Source: an uncultured Paracoccaceae bacterium (GTDB lineage: Bacteria > Pseudomonadota > Alphaproteobacteria > Rhodobacterales > Rhodobacteraceae). Taken from it: a stretch of DNA of 64,000 nucleotides. The DNA lies in contig CANMUM010000002.1 in NCBI GenBank assembly GCA_947501025.1, positions 124,001-188,000 on the forward strand, given 5' to 3'. The first letter of the stretch is position 1. The number at the start of each line of letters is the position of its first letter. The notes under the pieces were generated by a model that saw only the letters and a list, made by a program, of their open reading frames with translations, did not search any database and was not told the DNA's origin. Position numbers and translations under genes: made by a program. Shown piece by piece: positions 48,935 to 57,774 of the stretch.

Positions 48935-50799
48935 GCCATTTGCATGATGATCATAATGAGACGGTGCGTCGATTTATACTTAACCTTTGGGCTATATTAT
49001 GGTCTCGCCTATGGGTATTAATCATTTGTATCACCCTTGGGTGCCTCTTGGCATTCGCTATTATTTTAACGAGCGAAAAGAGCTATCGTTCGAGTGCAGC
49101 CATCACACTTGATATCATGAAACTTGCGAGTTTTAATGATGAAGTTATACATACGTCTTTTCTTGCTGATGATCTCATCGTTGATACAGAAATCCAGATC
49201 ATGAGTTCGATCGGGGTTGCCGAGCGCGTATTAACACTTGGGGAATCCCTGAAGATCCTTGGTGGAGAGGAACTTACAGAAGAGGAAATTCGTCAAAATG
49301 CGCTCAAAAATCTTGCGCGTGGATTGCATATACAACGTGAGGGAAGCACGTCACTTGTCACAGTGTATTTTACCCATAATGATCCTGAATTCGCCGCATT
49401 TATTGCTGATGGCCTCGTCGATGTTTACATAGATTTCAAGCAAGATCTTCAATCACAACGCATAGAGCACAAGCGTGAATACCTAGAGCTAGAGATACAA
49501 TCGACCTTAAGGCGCCTACAAGAAGCTGAAAACAATACAGTTCAATTTGCACGTGCCAGTGGCCTGCCACATGATAGCGAAAAAACACTGAATCAACTTG
49601 AAGAGGAAATTTTAAAACGCGATCAAATCGAACAATCTGTGCAATTATTGCTCAAAGAACAAAATTACAATTCTTTAGAAGCGTTAAGCGCAAATTCTCA
49701 GGATCCTTTGCAGCTTCATGGGTCAATTTTGGTGCAGCAAATCAATCCACAAATTTCGTTTGTACAAAGCAAATACACTGAAGCAAGCCTAGAGATTGCC
49801 ACATTGATTGCCGCGGGCAATCCTCCCCCAGAGAATTCAAGCACAATGCGCAATCTTGAAGCTTTGGGTGAATCTCTTATTGAACTGGTCATTGCTGCAA
49901 GAGACGTTTCCCTTTCAGAATTTGAGCTTTCAAAAAATCGCCTAGCCGAAACGGCTGCTCGATACGAAGATGTCCGCCAGAAGACTGAATTGTCGATTTC
50001 CGATCAAAATGCTTTGCAAAAACTCAAGGATGATGAAGAAGCAATCAGAACTGAATTTGACAATTTGAATGCACAATTACAAAATATTTGGAGCCAAAAT
50101 AATTTTTTACAAGCGCCTGCAGAACGCATCTCAACCGCTATACCATCTTTAACGCCATTTGCACCCAACCCAATGCGTATATTGGTTTCAAGCCTCGCCA
50201 TCTCCATCATGCTATTCGGGCTTTACGTGCTTATTTCACGCCAACTCTTTGCTAAAATAGAACTGGCCGATGACGTCCCATTTCATGAAAATATGCAAAT
50301 CATAGAGTTATTTAAACCCTCAAAATTAATGAGCATCTTCAAGCGCAATCAACCTGATAAGTCTCGTTTAGATGCATTTACTAAACTTGTCGCAAATAGT
50401 TCTGGAAAAACAGTTGGGTTATTGCCACTTAATCATAACTGCGCCACAAGAGATGCAATCCAGCTTTTCGCACAATCTGCGACAGGACTAGGCTATAAAA
50501 TAGCCGTTTTAAACATGAGCAACGACGATCGTTTTGAAATTCCTGATGTAAATATTCAAAAACACCTTGGGAATAACTTAGATACTCGTCTCAAGGATAT
50601 GCGAACAACATCAGATATAATATTCGTCATCTCTGAGAATGCCGATAGTTTACTGGAAATCCCAGAATCGTTATCTCATTGCGATGCAATTTGTATGCTC
50701 ATTAACAAAGGCAGCGCCCGTATTGACCAATCAACAGAAGCGTTAAATTTAATGGGCGGACTAAGGAATAAAACATTAAAAATACTATTTCAGCATTAG
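48931..50799 (+). CDS. Wzz-type polysaccharide co-polymerase with degenerate BY-kinase domain
   Basis: A 622-residue inner-membrane protein. Helix 1 (about 28-48) and helix 2 (about 413-436) flank a long periplasmic coiled coil; the proline-rich stretch before helix 2 (IPSLTPFAPNPMRIL) is the chain-length-regulator signature. Residues about 490-622 follow the fold order of tyrosine autokinases, but Walker A (expected near 497-505) reads LNHNCATRD without GKS/T, and Walker A'/B aspartates are missing (IAVLNMSND, IIFVISENAD). No tyrosine cluster ends the protein. It should set chain length in the Wzx/Wzy pathway without kinase activity. Confidence 0.87.
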   Translation: MSHLHDDHNETVRRFILNLWAILWSRLWVLIICITLGCLLAFAIILTSEKSYRSSAAITLDIMKLASFNDEVIHTSFLADDLIVDTEIQIMSSIGVAERVLTLGESLKILGGEELTEEEIRQNALKNLARGLHIQREGSTSLVTVYFTHNDPEFAAFIADGLVDVYIDFKQDLQSQRIEHKREYLELEIQSTLRRLQEAENNTVQFARASGLPHDSEKTLNQLEEEILKRDQIEQSVQLLLKEQNYNSLEALSANSQDPLQLHGSILVQQINPQISFVQSKYTEASLEIATLIAAGNPPPENSSTMRNLEALGESLIELVIAARDVSLSEFELSKNRLAETAARYEDVRQKTELSISDQNALQKLKDDEEAIRTEFDNLNAQLQNIWSQNNFLQAPAERISTAIPSLTPFAPNPMRILVSSLAISIMLFGLYVLISRQLFAKIELADDVPFHENMQIIELFKPSKLMSIFKRNQPDKSRLDAFTKLVANSSGKTVGLLPLNHNCATRDAIQLFAQSATGLGYKIAVLNMSNDDRFEIPDVNIQKHLGNNLDTRLKDMRTTSDIIFVISENADSLLEIPESLSHCDAICMLINKGSARIDQSTEALNLMGGLRNKTLKILFQH

Positions 50800-53081
50800 T
50801 TTTCTTGATTAGATTTGATCAGAATTTCACGCTGTGGGAATGGAATGCTAATATCATGTGCTTTAAATTTACGGAAAATTGCAAAATTGGCATCTGATTT
50901 TGCAGTTGCCATGCCATCAGCTTCACGAATACAAAAGCGCAATTCAAAATCAAGAGAACTGTCACCAAAGTTCTGAAACAAAACTGTCGGCTCAGGGATT
51001 CGCAAGGCAATAGGAAGCTCATTTACGGCTTCTAGGAGGAGTTTTTTGACGTTTTCAGGGTCACTATCATAACTTACCCCGACATAAGTTTTAACGCGCG
51101 CAATTTTATTCGTATGCACCCAGTTCAAAACAGATTGTGATACAAGATCCGCATTCGGCACGATGACCGAAGCATGATCAAAAGTCTCAATTTCAGTCGA
51201 CCGAACAGCGATCTTACGCACATATCCTTCATGGCCAGAAACAGAAATCCAGTCCCCTTTCTTAATCGGACGTTCAATCAGAAGTATTATACCTGAGACA
51301 AAATTCGAGACAATGTTTTGAAGACCAAAACCAATACCAACTGATAAAGCCCCCAAAACAACTGCAAGACTAGACAGATTGATCCCGGCCGCATTGAGAG
51401 CAAGGAAGGCAGCGATCGTATATCCAGCATATCCAAATAAAGACACAATTGCCGTCTGCCCGCCAATATCTAACCTTGAGCGCGGCAAGATGAGGTTTTG
51501 AAGCAGGCGCTTAATGCCCTTTACGATGAAAAAACCAATTGCGAACACAATAAGTATTTGGACAAAATTGACTGCCGATATACGGACATCACCAATCGAA
51601 ATTCCATTATTGATGCCCACCCAAATTTCATTCAAATCGGTTGATCTCGCGCCCCAAATCAGAGCAAGCAATGGTAATGATGCAAGCCATATCCCTGTCC
51701 CAAGCAATACGGGCCATAGCATTGCCCGTTCTTCAAATTGGCCGTTATCGCCGACCGTTTTGCTATCATCCCAAAACAATCTGATAATATCAAAGCAAAC
51801 GCGAAATAGGCTTGAACAAAATAATGCAAGTAAAAAAGTAAAATTCAGCCCATGGAATATCTGGCGCGATGCACCGTAATATCCTGCAATAGCTAGAATG
51901 ACCGTTAATATGGCACCATAGAAATATATAGAACGTCCAATCGAAACAATGCGCATCAGCCCGCCCATGGACATCGCCGAAAATAGCTTTGTGAACTTTT
52001 CACGCGATGCAATAGGGGCCACAAAAAACAATGCAGAGCCAACAAATATGAGGTTTAAAAATGAAAGCGTATTTTCATCAAGGCCAAATAATGTTGCCGT
52101 TTGATCAATATTCCAACTCAGTGCCGCAATCACTGCTAGAATAGTTATTGACCAGTTTTGCAAAAAATTATTTGCATCTGATTGCTCGTCAATTTGCAAA
52201 AATGCAAGCCAACGCCCAATGACAAAGGCATAAGCAACTTTGTTCATCAAGCTTAGCACGACACCGCCATAGATACCCAAAGCCCCGCTAGCCTGCAGGG
52301 CGCTAAATATCACAAAAACACCAACAAGCCCACAAAGCAGCTCAACCAAATTTCGGCCAATAATTAATACGGCATCTCCAAATTTAGAGGGTACGAACTC
52401 AGACCAAGATCTAATGACATTCAAAATTTGTCTTGGAATATAAAACAACAAAGCGAAGCCGAGCAGAACCAATATGATCGTGATTGGCAATTTGTTAAAA
52501 AAAATATCGCGGCTTGATGATGTTGAAAAAATATTTTGTGTATCTATAATCAATATGTCTTTTGCATCGATCATATTAATTGCGGCACTTGATATTGTGG
52601 TTGGCAATATTGGTGAAACTGAGCGTTTCGTCAATGTATTCGAAAAATTCTTGCGAATAACACTATCAACTTCCACGATCAGATCATCCGCGCGTCTATA
52701 AGCCAGTTCCGCTGTGAGAGAGGGCACTTCAACCTCTGCAAGGTCGTCGCGCAACTCATCAAGCTTAATGTCAATCTCTGGGCTTGCCGTACTGCCCTCA
52801 GGAACAGAGGCCAAAATAGTTGAGATACGCGCTTTTAATTCTGTAATTTGACTTGCATTGGCGTCAATAATTGATTGCGCCTCTTCGCGCACCTTCACAA
52901 GTTCTTCACGGCTCGAGCTTAGCCAACCATCCGACGGGGATCCGCTATTGATACTCGTCTCAACTTTTGTAGATATATTATCCCATTTTGCGGATTGAAT
53001 GGCAATGTCGGTTTCAACAGCACTCGCAAAAGAAATGCTTGAAAACAACAAGCAAAAGATAATGATTATCCTTTTAATCAT
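50796..53081 (-). CDS. MscS/MscK-type mechanosensitive channel
   Basis: A 761-residue protein with a signal peptide (about 1-22), a periplasmic helical domain (about 25-170), eight or so preceding hydrophobic segments and the MscS core near 540-700: the pore helix GALSVGIGFGLQNIVSNFVSG, then PIKKGDWISVSGHEGYV of the beta domain. It releases solutes on hypo-osmotic shock. The ATG overlaps the cysK stop (ATGA). Its own stop overlaps that of the co-polymerase on the other strand. Confidence 0.92.
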   Translation of the reverse strand: MIKRIIIIFCLLFSSISFASAVETDIAIQSAKWDNISTKVETSINSGSPSDGWLSSSREELVKVREEAQSIIDANASQITELKARISTILASVPEGSTASPEIDIKLDELRDDLAEVEVPSLTAELAYRRADDLIVEVDSVIRKNFSNTLTKRSVSPILPTTISSAAINMIDAKDILIIDTQNIFSTSSSRDIFFNKLPITIILVLLGFALLFYIPRQILNVIRSWSEFVPSKFGDAVLIIGRNLVELLCGLVGVFVIFSALQASGALGIYGGVVLSLMNKVAYAFVIGRWLAFLQIDEQSDANNFLQNWSITILAVIAALSWNIDQTATLFGLDENTLSFLNLIFVGSALFFVAPIASREKFTKLFSAMSMGGLMRIVSIGRSIYFYGAILTVILAIAGYYGASRQIFHGLNFTFLLALFCSSLFRVCFDIIRLFWDDSKTVGDNGQFEERAMLWPVLLGTGIWLASLPLLALIWGARSTDLNEIWVGINNGISIGDVRISAVNFVQILIVFAIGFFIVKGIKRLLQNLILPRSRLDIGGQTAIVSLFGYAGYTIAAFLALNAAGINLSSLAVVLGALSVGIGFGLQNIVSNFVSGIILLIERPIKKGDWISVSGHEGYVRKIAVRSTEIETFDHASVIVPNADLVSQSVLNWVHTNKIARVKTYVGVSYDSDPENVKKLLLEAVNELPIALRIPEPTVLFQNFGDSSLDFELRFCIREADGMATAKSDANFAIFRKFKAHDISIPFPQREILIKSNQEN

Positions 53082-54109
53082 TCCATAACGCTCGGTATAT
53101 TTGCAGGTTCACGTTCAAGCCATTGGGGAACAGGCAAGCCTTTTGAGCGCAAGAATTCTGGATTAAATAGCTTAGATTGATAACGCGTTCCATAATCACA
53201 AAGGATCGTAACAATTTTTGCGTCAGCTCCCATATCGCGGCCCATACGGATTGCGCCTGCAATATTAATCGCTGATGAGCCACCAAGGCAAAGCCCTTCA
53301 TATTGAAGCAAATCAAATAATATTGGCAGCGCTTCGGCATCCGAAATCCGATATGAATGATCTACTTTCAAACCGTCAAGATTTTCTGTTATGCGCCCTT
53401 GTCCAATGCCTTCTGTGATTGATCCGCCCTCTGATTTTAGCTCACCTTCTGTGTAAAAACTGTGCAGCGCCGCGCCCTCTGGATCAACCAAACCAATACG
53501 AATATCCGAATTAAACCCACGAAGGCTTTCTGCCACGCCCGCCAATGTTCCACCAGAACCAACAGCACAAATAAAGCCCGAGACCTCGCCATCGGTTTGC
53601 TCCCAAATTTCTGGGCCTGTTGAAAGCTTATGCGCATTTCGGTTGGCTGTATTATCAAATTGATTTGCCCAGATGGCACCATTGGGTTCGCTCTTTGCAA
53701 GCTCTGCGGCCAAACGCTCTGAATATCGTACATAATTGTTTGGGTTTTTATAGGGAACGGCTGGAACCTCAACAAGCTCAGCACCCGCAAGCCTGATCAT
53801 GTCTTTTTTCTCTTGTGCTTGAGTATCAGGAATAACAATCACAGTCCTAAAGCCCATAGACGCCCCAACAAGCGCAAGGCCAATACCTGTATTTCCAGCT
53901 GTGCCTTCGACGATTGTACCGCCTGGCTTGAGTTCACCCGATTTTACGGCTTGTTGAATAATGTTCAGCGCTGCACGATCTTTCACAGATTGGCCGGGGT
54001 TCATGAACTCAGCCTTACCCCAGATTTCACAACCAGCAGCCTCACTTGCGCCACGAAGACGAATGAGTGGTGTATGCCCAATGGCTTCTGCGATATCTGC
54101 GTAAATCAT
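53078..54109 (-). CDS. cysK: Cysteine synthase A (O-acetylserine sulfhydrylase)
   Basis: A 343-residue PLP enzyme making cysteine from O-acetylserine and sulfide. The PLP lysine lies in NPGQSVKDRAA (about 38-48), with GTAGNTGIGLA and VGSGGTLAGV binding the cofactor phosphate. It is longer than the E. coli form, as in the alphaproteobacterial subgroup. An upstream in-frame TTG is unlikely; the ATG at 54109 has an AAGGA site. Confidence 0.93.
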   Translation of the reverse strand: MIYADIAEAIGHTPLIRLRGASEAAGCEIWGKAEFMNPGQSVKDRAALNIIQQAVKSGELKPGGTIVEGTAGNTGIGLALVGASMGFRTVIVIPDTQAQEKKDMIRLAGAELVEVPAVPYKNPNNYVRYSERLAAELAKSEPNGAIWANQFDNTANRNAHKLSTGPEIWEQTDGEVSGFICAVGSGGTLAGVAESLRGFNSDIRIGLVDPEGAALHSFYTEGELKSEGGSITEGIGQGRITENLDGLKVDHSYRISDAEALPILFDLLQYEGLCLGGSSAINIAGAIRMGRDMGADAKIVTILCDYGTRYQSKLFNPEFLRSKGLPVPQWLEREPANIPSVME

Positions 54110-54196
54110 GATCTTATTCCTTATCAATACGAGATCAATCTATGCCTGATTACGCCCAGCTTCAAGGGAAAGCTTCAGGAATTTATGCGTTAAATA

Positions 54197-55426
54197 TTAG
54201 TTATTCAAAACAGATTTAAGCGCTTTGAGCACATGCTCCATATCTTTGCTTTTGGCATAATGAACAAAACTCAAACGCAGCACGCCGTGATCAGGATCAA
54301 TGCCCATGGCGTTCAGCACGCGAGGTGCATAGAAACTACCGCCCGCAGCCATCACCCCGTGCTTGCGTAAAGCCTTGGCCAATTCAGAACCTTTTTTGCT
54401 TTCATGTAAGATTGAAACCGTCGGCACACGGTCGCGAATATCAACATCACCGATAATGCGAATAGAACCTATCTTCTCTAACCCCTCAAGCAATATCGCC
54501 AGCTTTTTACTTTCATGTGAACGCTGCAATGCACTCACCTTACCTGTCATTTCTGTGAGTGATGTCTCTACTTTAAAGTGCTTTTTATGCAGCTTTGAAA
54601 TATAATCACCCATCCCGCGAAGAGCTGCAACTTGCGCATGATCGGGACCTGCTGGGTTAAAGCGCTTTCGTAAATAACTCGCATTAAAGCTATGAGCCTG
54701 ATTATCAAGTTTGGCGGCGAGTTCGGGGTTGATCGTCATCACACCTTGATGTGGTCCAAAAGTCTTATAGGCTGAGAAAAAATAGATATCAGCGCCAAGC
54801 GCTGATATATCTGGCCAAGCATGGGGTGCGTAACTCACGCCATCAACAATTGAATATATATTTTGAGATTTCAATTTCGCGCAAATTTCCGCAACAGGAT
54901 TGATTGCACCTACAATATTTGAAACATGCGGAAACGCGACAAAAACTGTGTTGGCATCAAGAAGTGACCAAAGGTTTTCAGGATCAAGCAATCCATCCTT
55001 TCCAACTGACCATTCCCTTATCTCAACACCATGTTTTGCCATTGCGCGCCAATAACCTGAATTGGCTTCATGATCTTGATTGGTCACAACAATATTCTTG
55101 CTTTTATCTATCAAGCATTCAAAGGCATGTGACAATGTATATGTATTCGCAGTGGTGGATGCACCGACATGAACCCAATCATTGGGCACATTGAGGATTT
55201 CTGCAAGCACCTGATATGATTGATCCATCAACTGCCCAGCTTCTTTTGAAGCCTGATATGAATAATAAGGCTGCATACGCAAACGACTGTGATAATCATA
55301 AAGAATATCTGCAACTTGCCGGCACATATATGAACCACCCGCATTCTCAAAATGCGACATACGTTTGAGAGAAGGTTCGGAAAACGCTTTGAACTGCTCC
55401 CGCACAAAATCAACTTTGAGTTTCAT
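54197..55426 (-). CDS. Class V aminotransferase / cysteine-desulfurase-like PLP enzyme
   Basis: A 409-residue fold-type I enzyme of the TIGR01976-like group (recognised by pattern). The PLP lysine is in FFSAYKTFGPHQG, the aspartate pairing with the pyridine in SIVDGVSYAPHAW, and the early VGASTTANTYTLSHAFE segment contributes to cofactor binding. It lacks the SufS/IscS cysteine loop in an obvious place, so sulfur mobilisation is uncertain. 87 bp from cysK on the same strand. Confidence 0.82.
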   Translation of the reverse strand: MKLKVDFVREQFKAFSEPSLKRMSHFENAGGSYMCRQVADILYDYHSRLRMQPYYSYQASKEAGQLMDQSYQVLAEILNVPNDWVHVGASTTANTYTLSHAFECLIDKSKNIVVTNQDHEANSGYWRAMAKHGVEIREWSVGKDGLLDPENLWSLLDANTVFVAFPHVSNIVGAINPVAEICAKLKSQNIYSIVDGVSYAPHAWPDISALGADIYFFSAYKTFGPHQGVMTINPELAAKLDNQAHSFNASYLRKRFNPAGPDHAQVAALRGMGDYISKLHKKHFKVETSLTEMTGKVSALQRSHESKKLAILLEGLEKIGSIRIIGDVDIRDRVPTVSILHESKKGSELAKALRKHGVMAAGGSFYAPRVLNAMGIDPDHGVLRLSFVHYAKSKDMEHVLKALKSVLNN

Positions 55427-55437
55427 AATCAAGCCTT

Positions 55438-56430
55438 TTAAGCGTTTACATCAATAACAATGCGGCCGCGCACTTGGCCTTTTAAAATTTGGGCACCCAA
55501 TTCAGGCACATCGGCGAGAGGGCGCGTTTCAACCATAGCTTCCAGTTTTTCAAACGGAAATATTTGAGCCAACCTTGTCCAAGCTTCTACACGATCTTGA
55601 TAAGGGCGCATCACCGAATCAATTCCGATAAGCGAGACGCCGCGCAGCAAAAATGGAATAACTGTAGCAGGTAAGCTTGACCCACCAGCAAGCCCGATTG
55701 ATACGGCCACACCATTATATTTCATTTGACCAAGTACGCGCGCGAGCATTGGCCCGCCTACATTGTCAATCGCACCAGCCCAGCGTTCGCTTTCAAGTGG
55801 GCGCTTAACCGTTTCATTGATTTCTTCGCGCGCAATAACTTCATTTGCGCCAAGATCTTTGAGATATCCTTCGAGTTCCGCTCGACCAGAAACCGCAGCG
55901 ACCTCATATCCTAGCTTTGATAACAATGCGACAGCAACCGAACCCACACCACCTGACGCGCCCGTTACAAGAATTGGTCCTGAATCTGGCGTGACGCCTC
56001 CGCGTTCAAGAGCAATCAAACCATACATCGCGGTTAAACCAGCTGTGCCAATAGCCATTGCCTGATGCAATGTGATCCCTTTTGGCATCGGCACTAGGAA
56101 ATCTGCATTTATACGTGCCATTTGGGAATATCCCCCCCAATAAATTTCGCCGACACGCCAGCCCGAAACAAGCACCTCATCGCCTTTTTTATATCGTTTA
56201 TCACGGCTTTCCACAACTGTTCCACAAAAATCCACCCCCGGAATATGGGGATAATTGCGAACCAAACCACCACCCGATCCGACACAAAGGCCGTCTTTAT
56301 AATTTAACGTCGAATAGGCGACATCAATCAGGACATCCTCATCTGGGAGTTGATCAATTGTCATATTCTGTATTGAAGCCGAGGCCTCACCTTCATCATT
56401 TTTTTCAACGAGTAATGCACGAAAATCCAT
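55438..56430 (-). CDS. acuI: AcuI/YhdH-type acrylyl-CoA reductase family oxidoreductase
   Basis: A 330-residue zinc-free MDR oxidoreductase. It has NYKDGLCVGSGGGLVRNYP and PGVDFCGTV typical of the YhdH/AcuI subfamily, the NADP-binding GASGGVGSVAV (about 152-162), and a full-length C-terminus. AcuI reduces acryloyl-CoA to propionyl-CoA, a detoxification step in DMSP use by marine bacteria; the exact substrate here is inferred. Ends 11 bp before the class V aminotransferase start. Confidence 0.87.
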   Translation of the reverse strand: MDFRALLVEKNDEGEASASIQNMTIDQLPDEDVLIDVAYSTLNYKDGLCVGSGGGLVRNYPHIPGVDFCGTVVESRDKRYKKGDEVLVSGWRVGEIYWGGYSQMARINADFLVPMPKGITLHQAMAIGTAGLTAMYGLIALERGGVTPDSGPILVTGASGGVGSVAVALLSKLGYEVAAVSGRAELEGYLKDLGANEVIAREEINETVKRPLESERWAGAIDNVGGPMLARVLGQMKYNGVAVSIGLAGGSSLPATVIPFLLRGVSLIGIDSVMRPYQDRVEAWTRLAQIFPFEKLEAMVETRPLADVPELGAQILKGQVRGRIVIDVNA

Positions 56431-56488
56431 GGGCCATATCCTCTAATTAATTGGACATAGGAAAGCGCCCGCATCAATAAGAGTCAAG

Positions 56489-57184
56489 TTATTTATTTAC
56501 ATTTTCTGCAAAAATAATCTCACCAAACCCATCCTCTTGGATGAATGCAACAAGGTTCAAACCATCTCTTGACGGAGCATTTACCGTTATAGGTGCAAGC
56601 CCGTTCCATTTCGACACATTTTCAAGCTTTTCCACAACATTGGTATATTCGATAAGTTTACCCTTATTTTCACCAGCCGTTATTTCGACTGTTTTCTCAG
56701 GTATGACCCATGCAAGCATGATATTGTATTGCTTGCCGCCACTTGGAAATGCAGAAAAGCTAAGCTTACCATTATTCGCAGCTGTCATTTTGAGAGTACT
56801 GATCGCATTATGTAATTTAAAGCTATTTTCTATCGCATCCGTATTCGCACCTGAAAAACTATTGCGACCATCCACGATGACTTGTGGCGTAAAAATTTGT
56901 TTTTCTTGCCGAGCTTGTTGATACAAGACTTGACGCTCAGAAAATTCAGGTGAAGCCATTGTGTCCTTCCAACCCAAATAGTCCCAATAATCCACATGAA
57001 ATGAAAGCGCTATCACATCAGCGCGCTTATTGAGTTCAGCTACATATAAATCAGCGCGCGGACACGTCGAACACCCCTGCGAAGTATAAAGCTCCACAAG
57101 GCTAGCGGCTGATATTTGGATTGGTGCAAAAAACGTGCAAACCCAAACTGTAGCCGAAATGATATATGATACAAATCTTCTCAT
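56489..57184 (-). CDS. DUF1223-family exported thioredoxin-like protein
   Basis: A 231-residue secreted protein. A signal peptide (about 1-27, cleaved near ISA-ASL) precedes VELYTSQGCSTCPRADLYV, the CxxC-bearing thioredoxin-like motif of DUF1223, and HVDYWDYLGWKD, also conserved. Possible periplasmic redox role. The ATG at 57184 is preferred over a TTG two codons earlier; neither has a strong ribosome site. Confidence 0.85.
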   Translation of the reverse strand: MRRFVSYIISATVWVCTFFAPIQISAASLVELYTSQGCSTCPRADLYVAELNKRADVIALSFHVDYWDYLGWKDTMASPEFSERQVLYQQARQEKQIFTPQVIVDGRNSFSGANTDAIENSFKLHNAISTLKMTAANNGKLSFSAFPSGGKQYNIMLAWVIPEKTVEITAGENKGKLIEYTNVVEKLENVSKWNGLAPITVNAPSRDGLNLVAFIQEDGFGEIIFAENVNK

Positions 57185-57248
57185 TTTCAAAATAATATGT
57201 GAATTTCACCTTCCGCGCTAGAACCCGAATGATCACTTGTGTGTGAGG

Positions 57249-57698
57249 CTACCATCGCTTGGTATTTTTAAACCATATTGATGCTTGTTGAGGAAAATTT
57301 TCAAGGATATTTTTCTCCTCATCAACGATAAATCTTTTGTGTATAATCAAAACAAAAAGTGGCAACACAAAGAAACCAGATAAAAACCCGACTTTAAGGG
57401 CAACCCCCAAAACAATTAAAGCATAGCCTGTGTATATTGGATTTCGTGATATTTTAAACGGGCCTGTGGTTATCAGTGATGAAGGAATCCGCCTTGGGAT
57501 GACAGTTGTTTTTGTCCGCAAAAACTCTATCTCAGCCCAAATTATATATATCATTCCAACGGCAATAAAGACCATCCAAATCCATGATGGAAAAAAACCG
57601 CTTACATTATAAAACGGTAACAGTTTCGCGATCACAAAGATCAAAGCAAGGCATAGCGCCATCCAAATTGGAGGCCAATCAAAAAGTTTTTTTATCAT
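57249..57698 (-). CDS. Isoprenylcysteine carboxyl methyltransferase-like membrane protein
   Basis: A 149-residue four-helix membrane protein. The segment TGPFKISRNPIYTGYALIVLG is the ICMT/PEMT-family SAM-binding signature. Bacterial members methylate lipids or have unknown targets; no specific substrate can be given. The ATG at 57698 is chosen because of its AAGGAT site. Confidence 0.82.
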   Translation of the reverse strand: MIKKLFDWPPIWMALCLALIFVIAKLLPFYNVSGFFPSWIWMVFIAVGMIYIIWAEIEFLRTKTTVIPRRIPSSLITTGPFKISRNPIYTGYALIVLGVALKVGFLSGFFVLPLFVLIIHKRFIVDEEKNILENFPQQASIWFKNTKRW

Positions 57699-57774
57699 TT
57701 TTGCTATCCTTTTCAATAAAGTTGCGTAATTTTGCGCAATTTACAAGAGTCGATTCCTCAGTCATCGTGTACGC

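Noticed and set aside
40085-50799. Lipopolysaccharide O-antigen cluster
   Set aside because: The ExoY-like starter and co-polymerase with a kinase-type domain fit exopolysaccharide or capsule better; no LPS-specific genes are present. It cannot be fully excluded.
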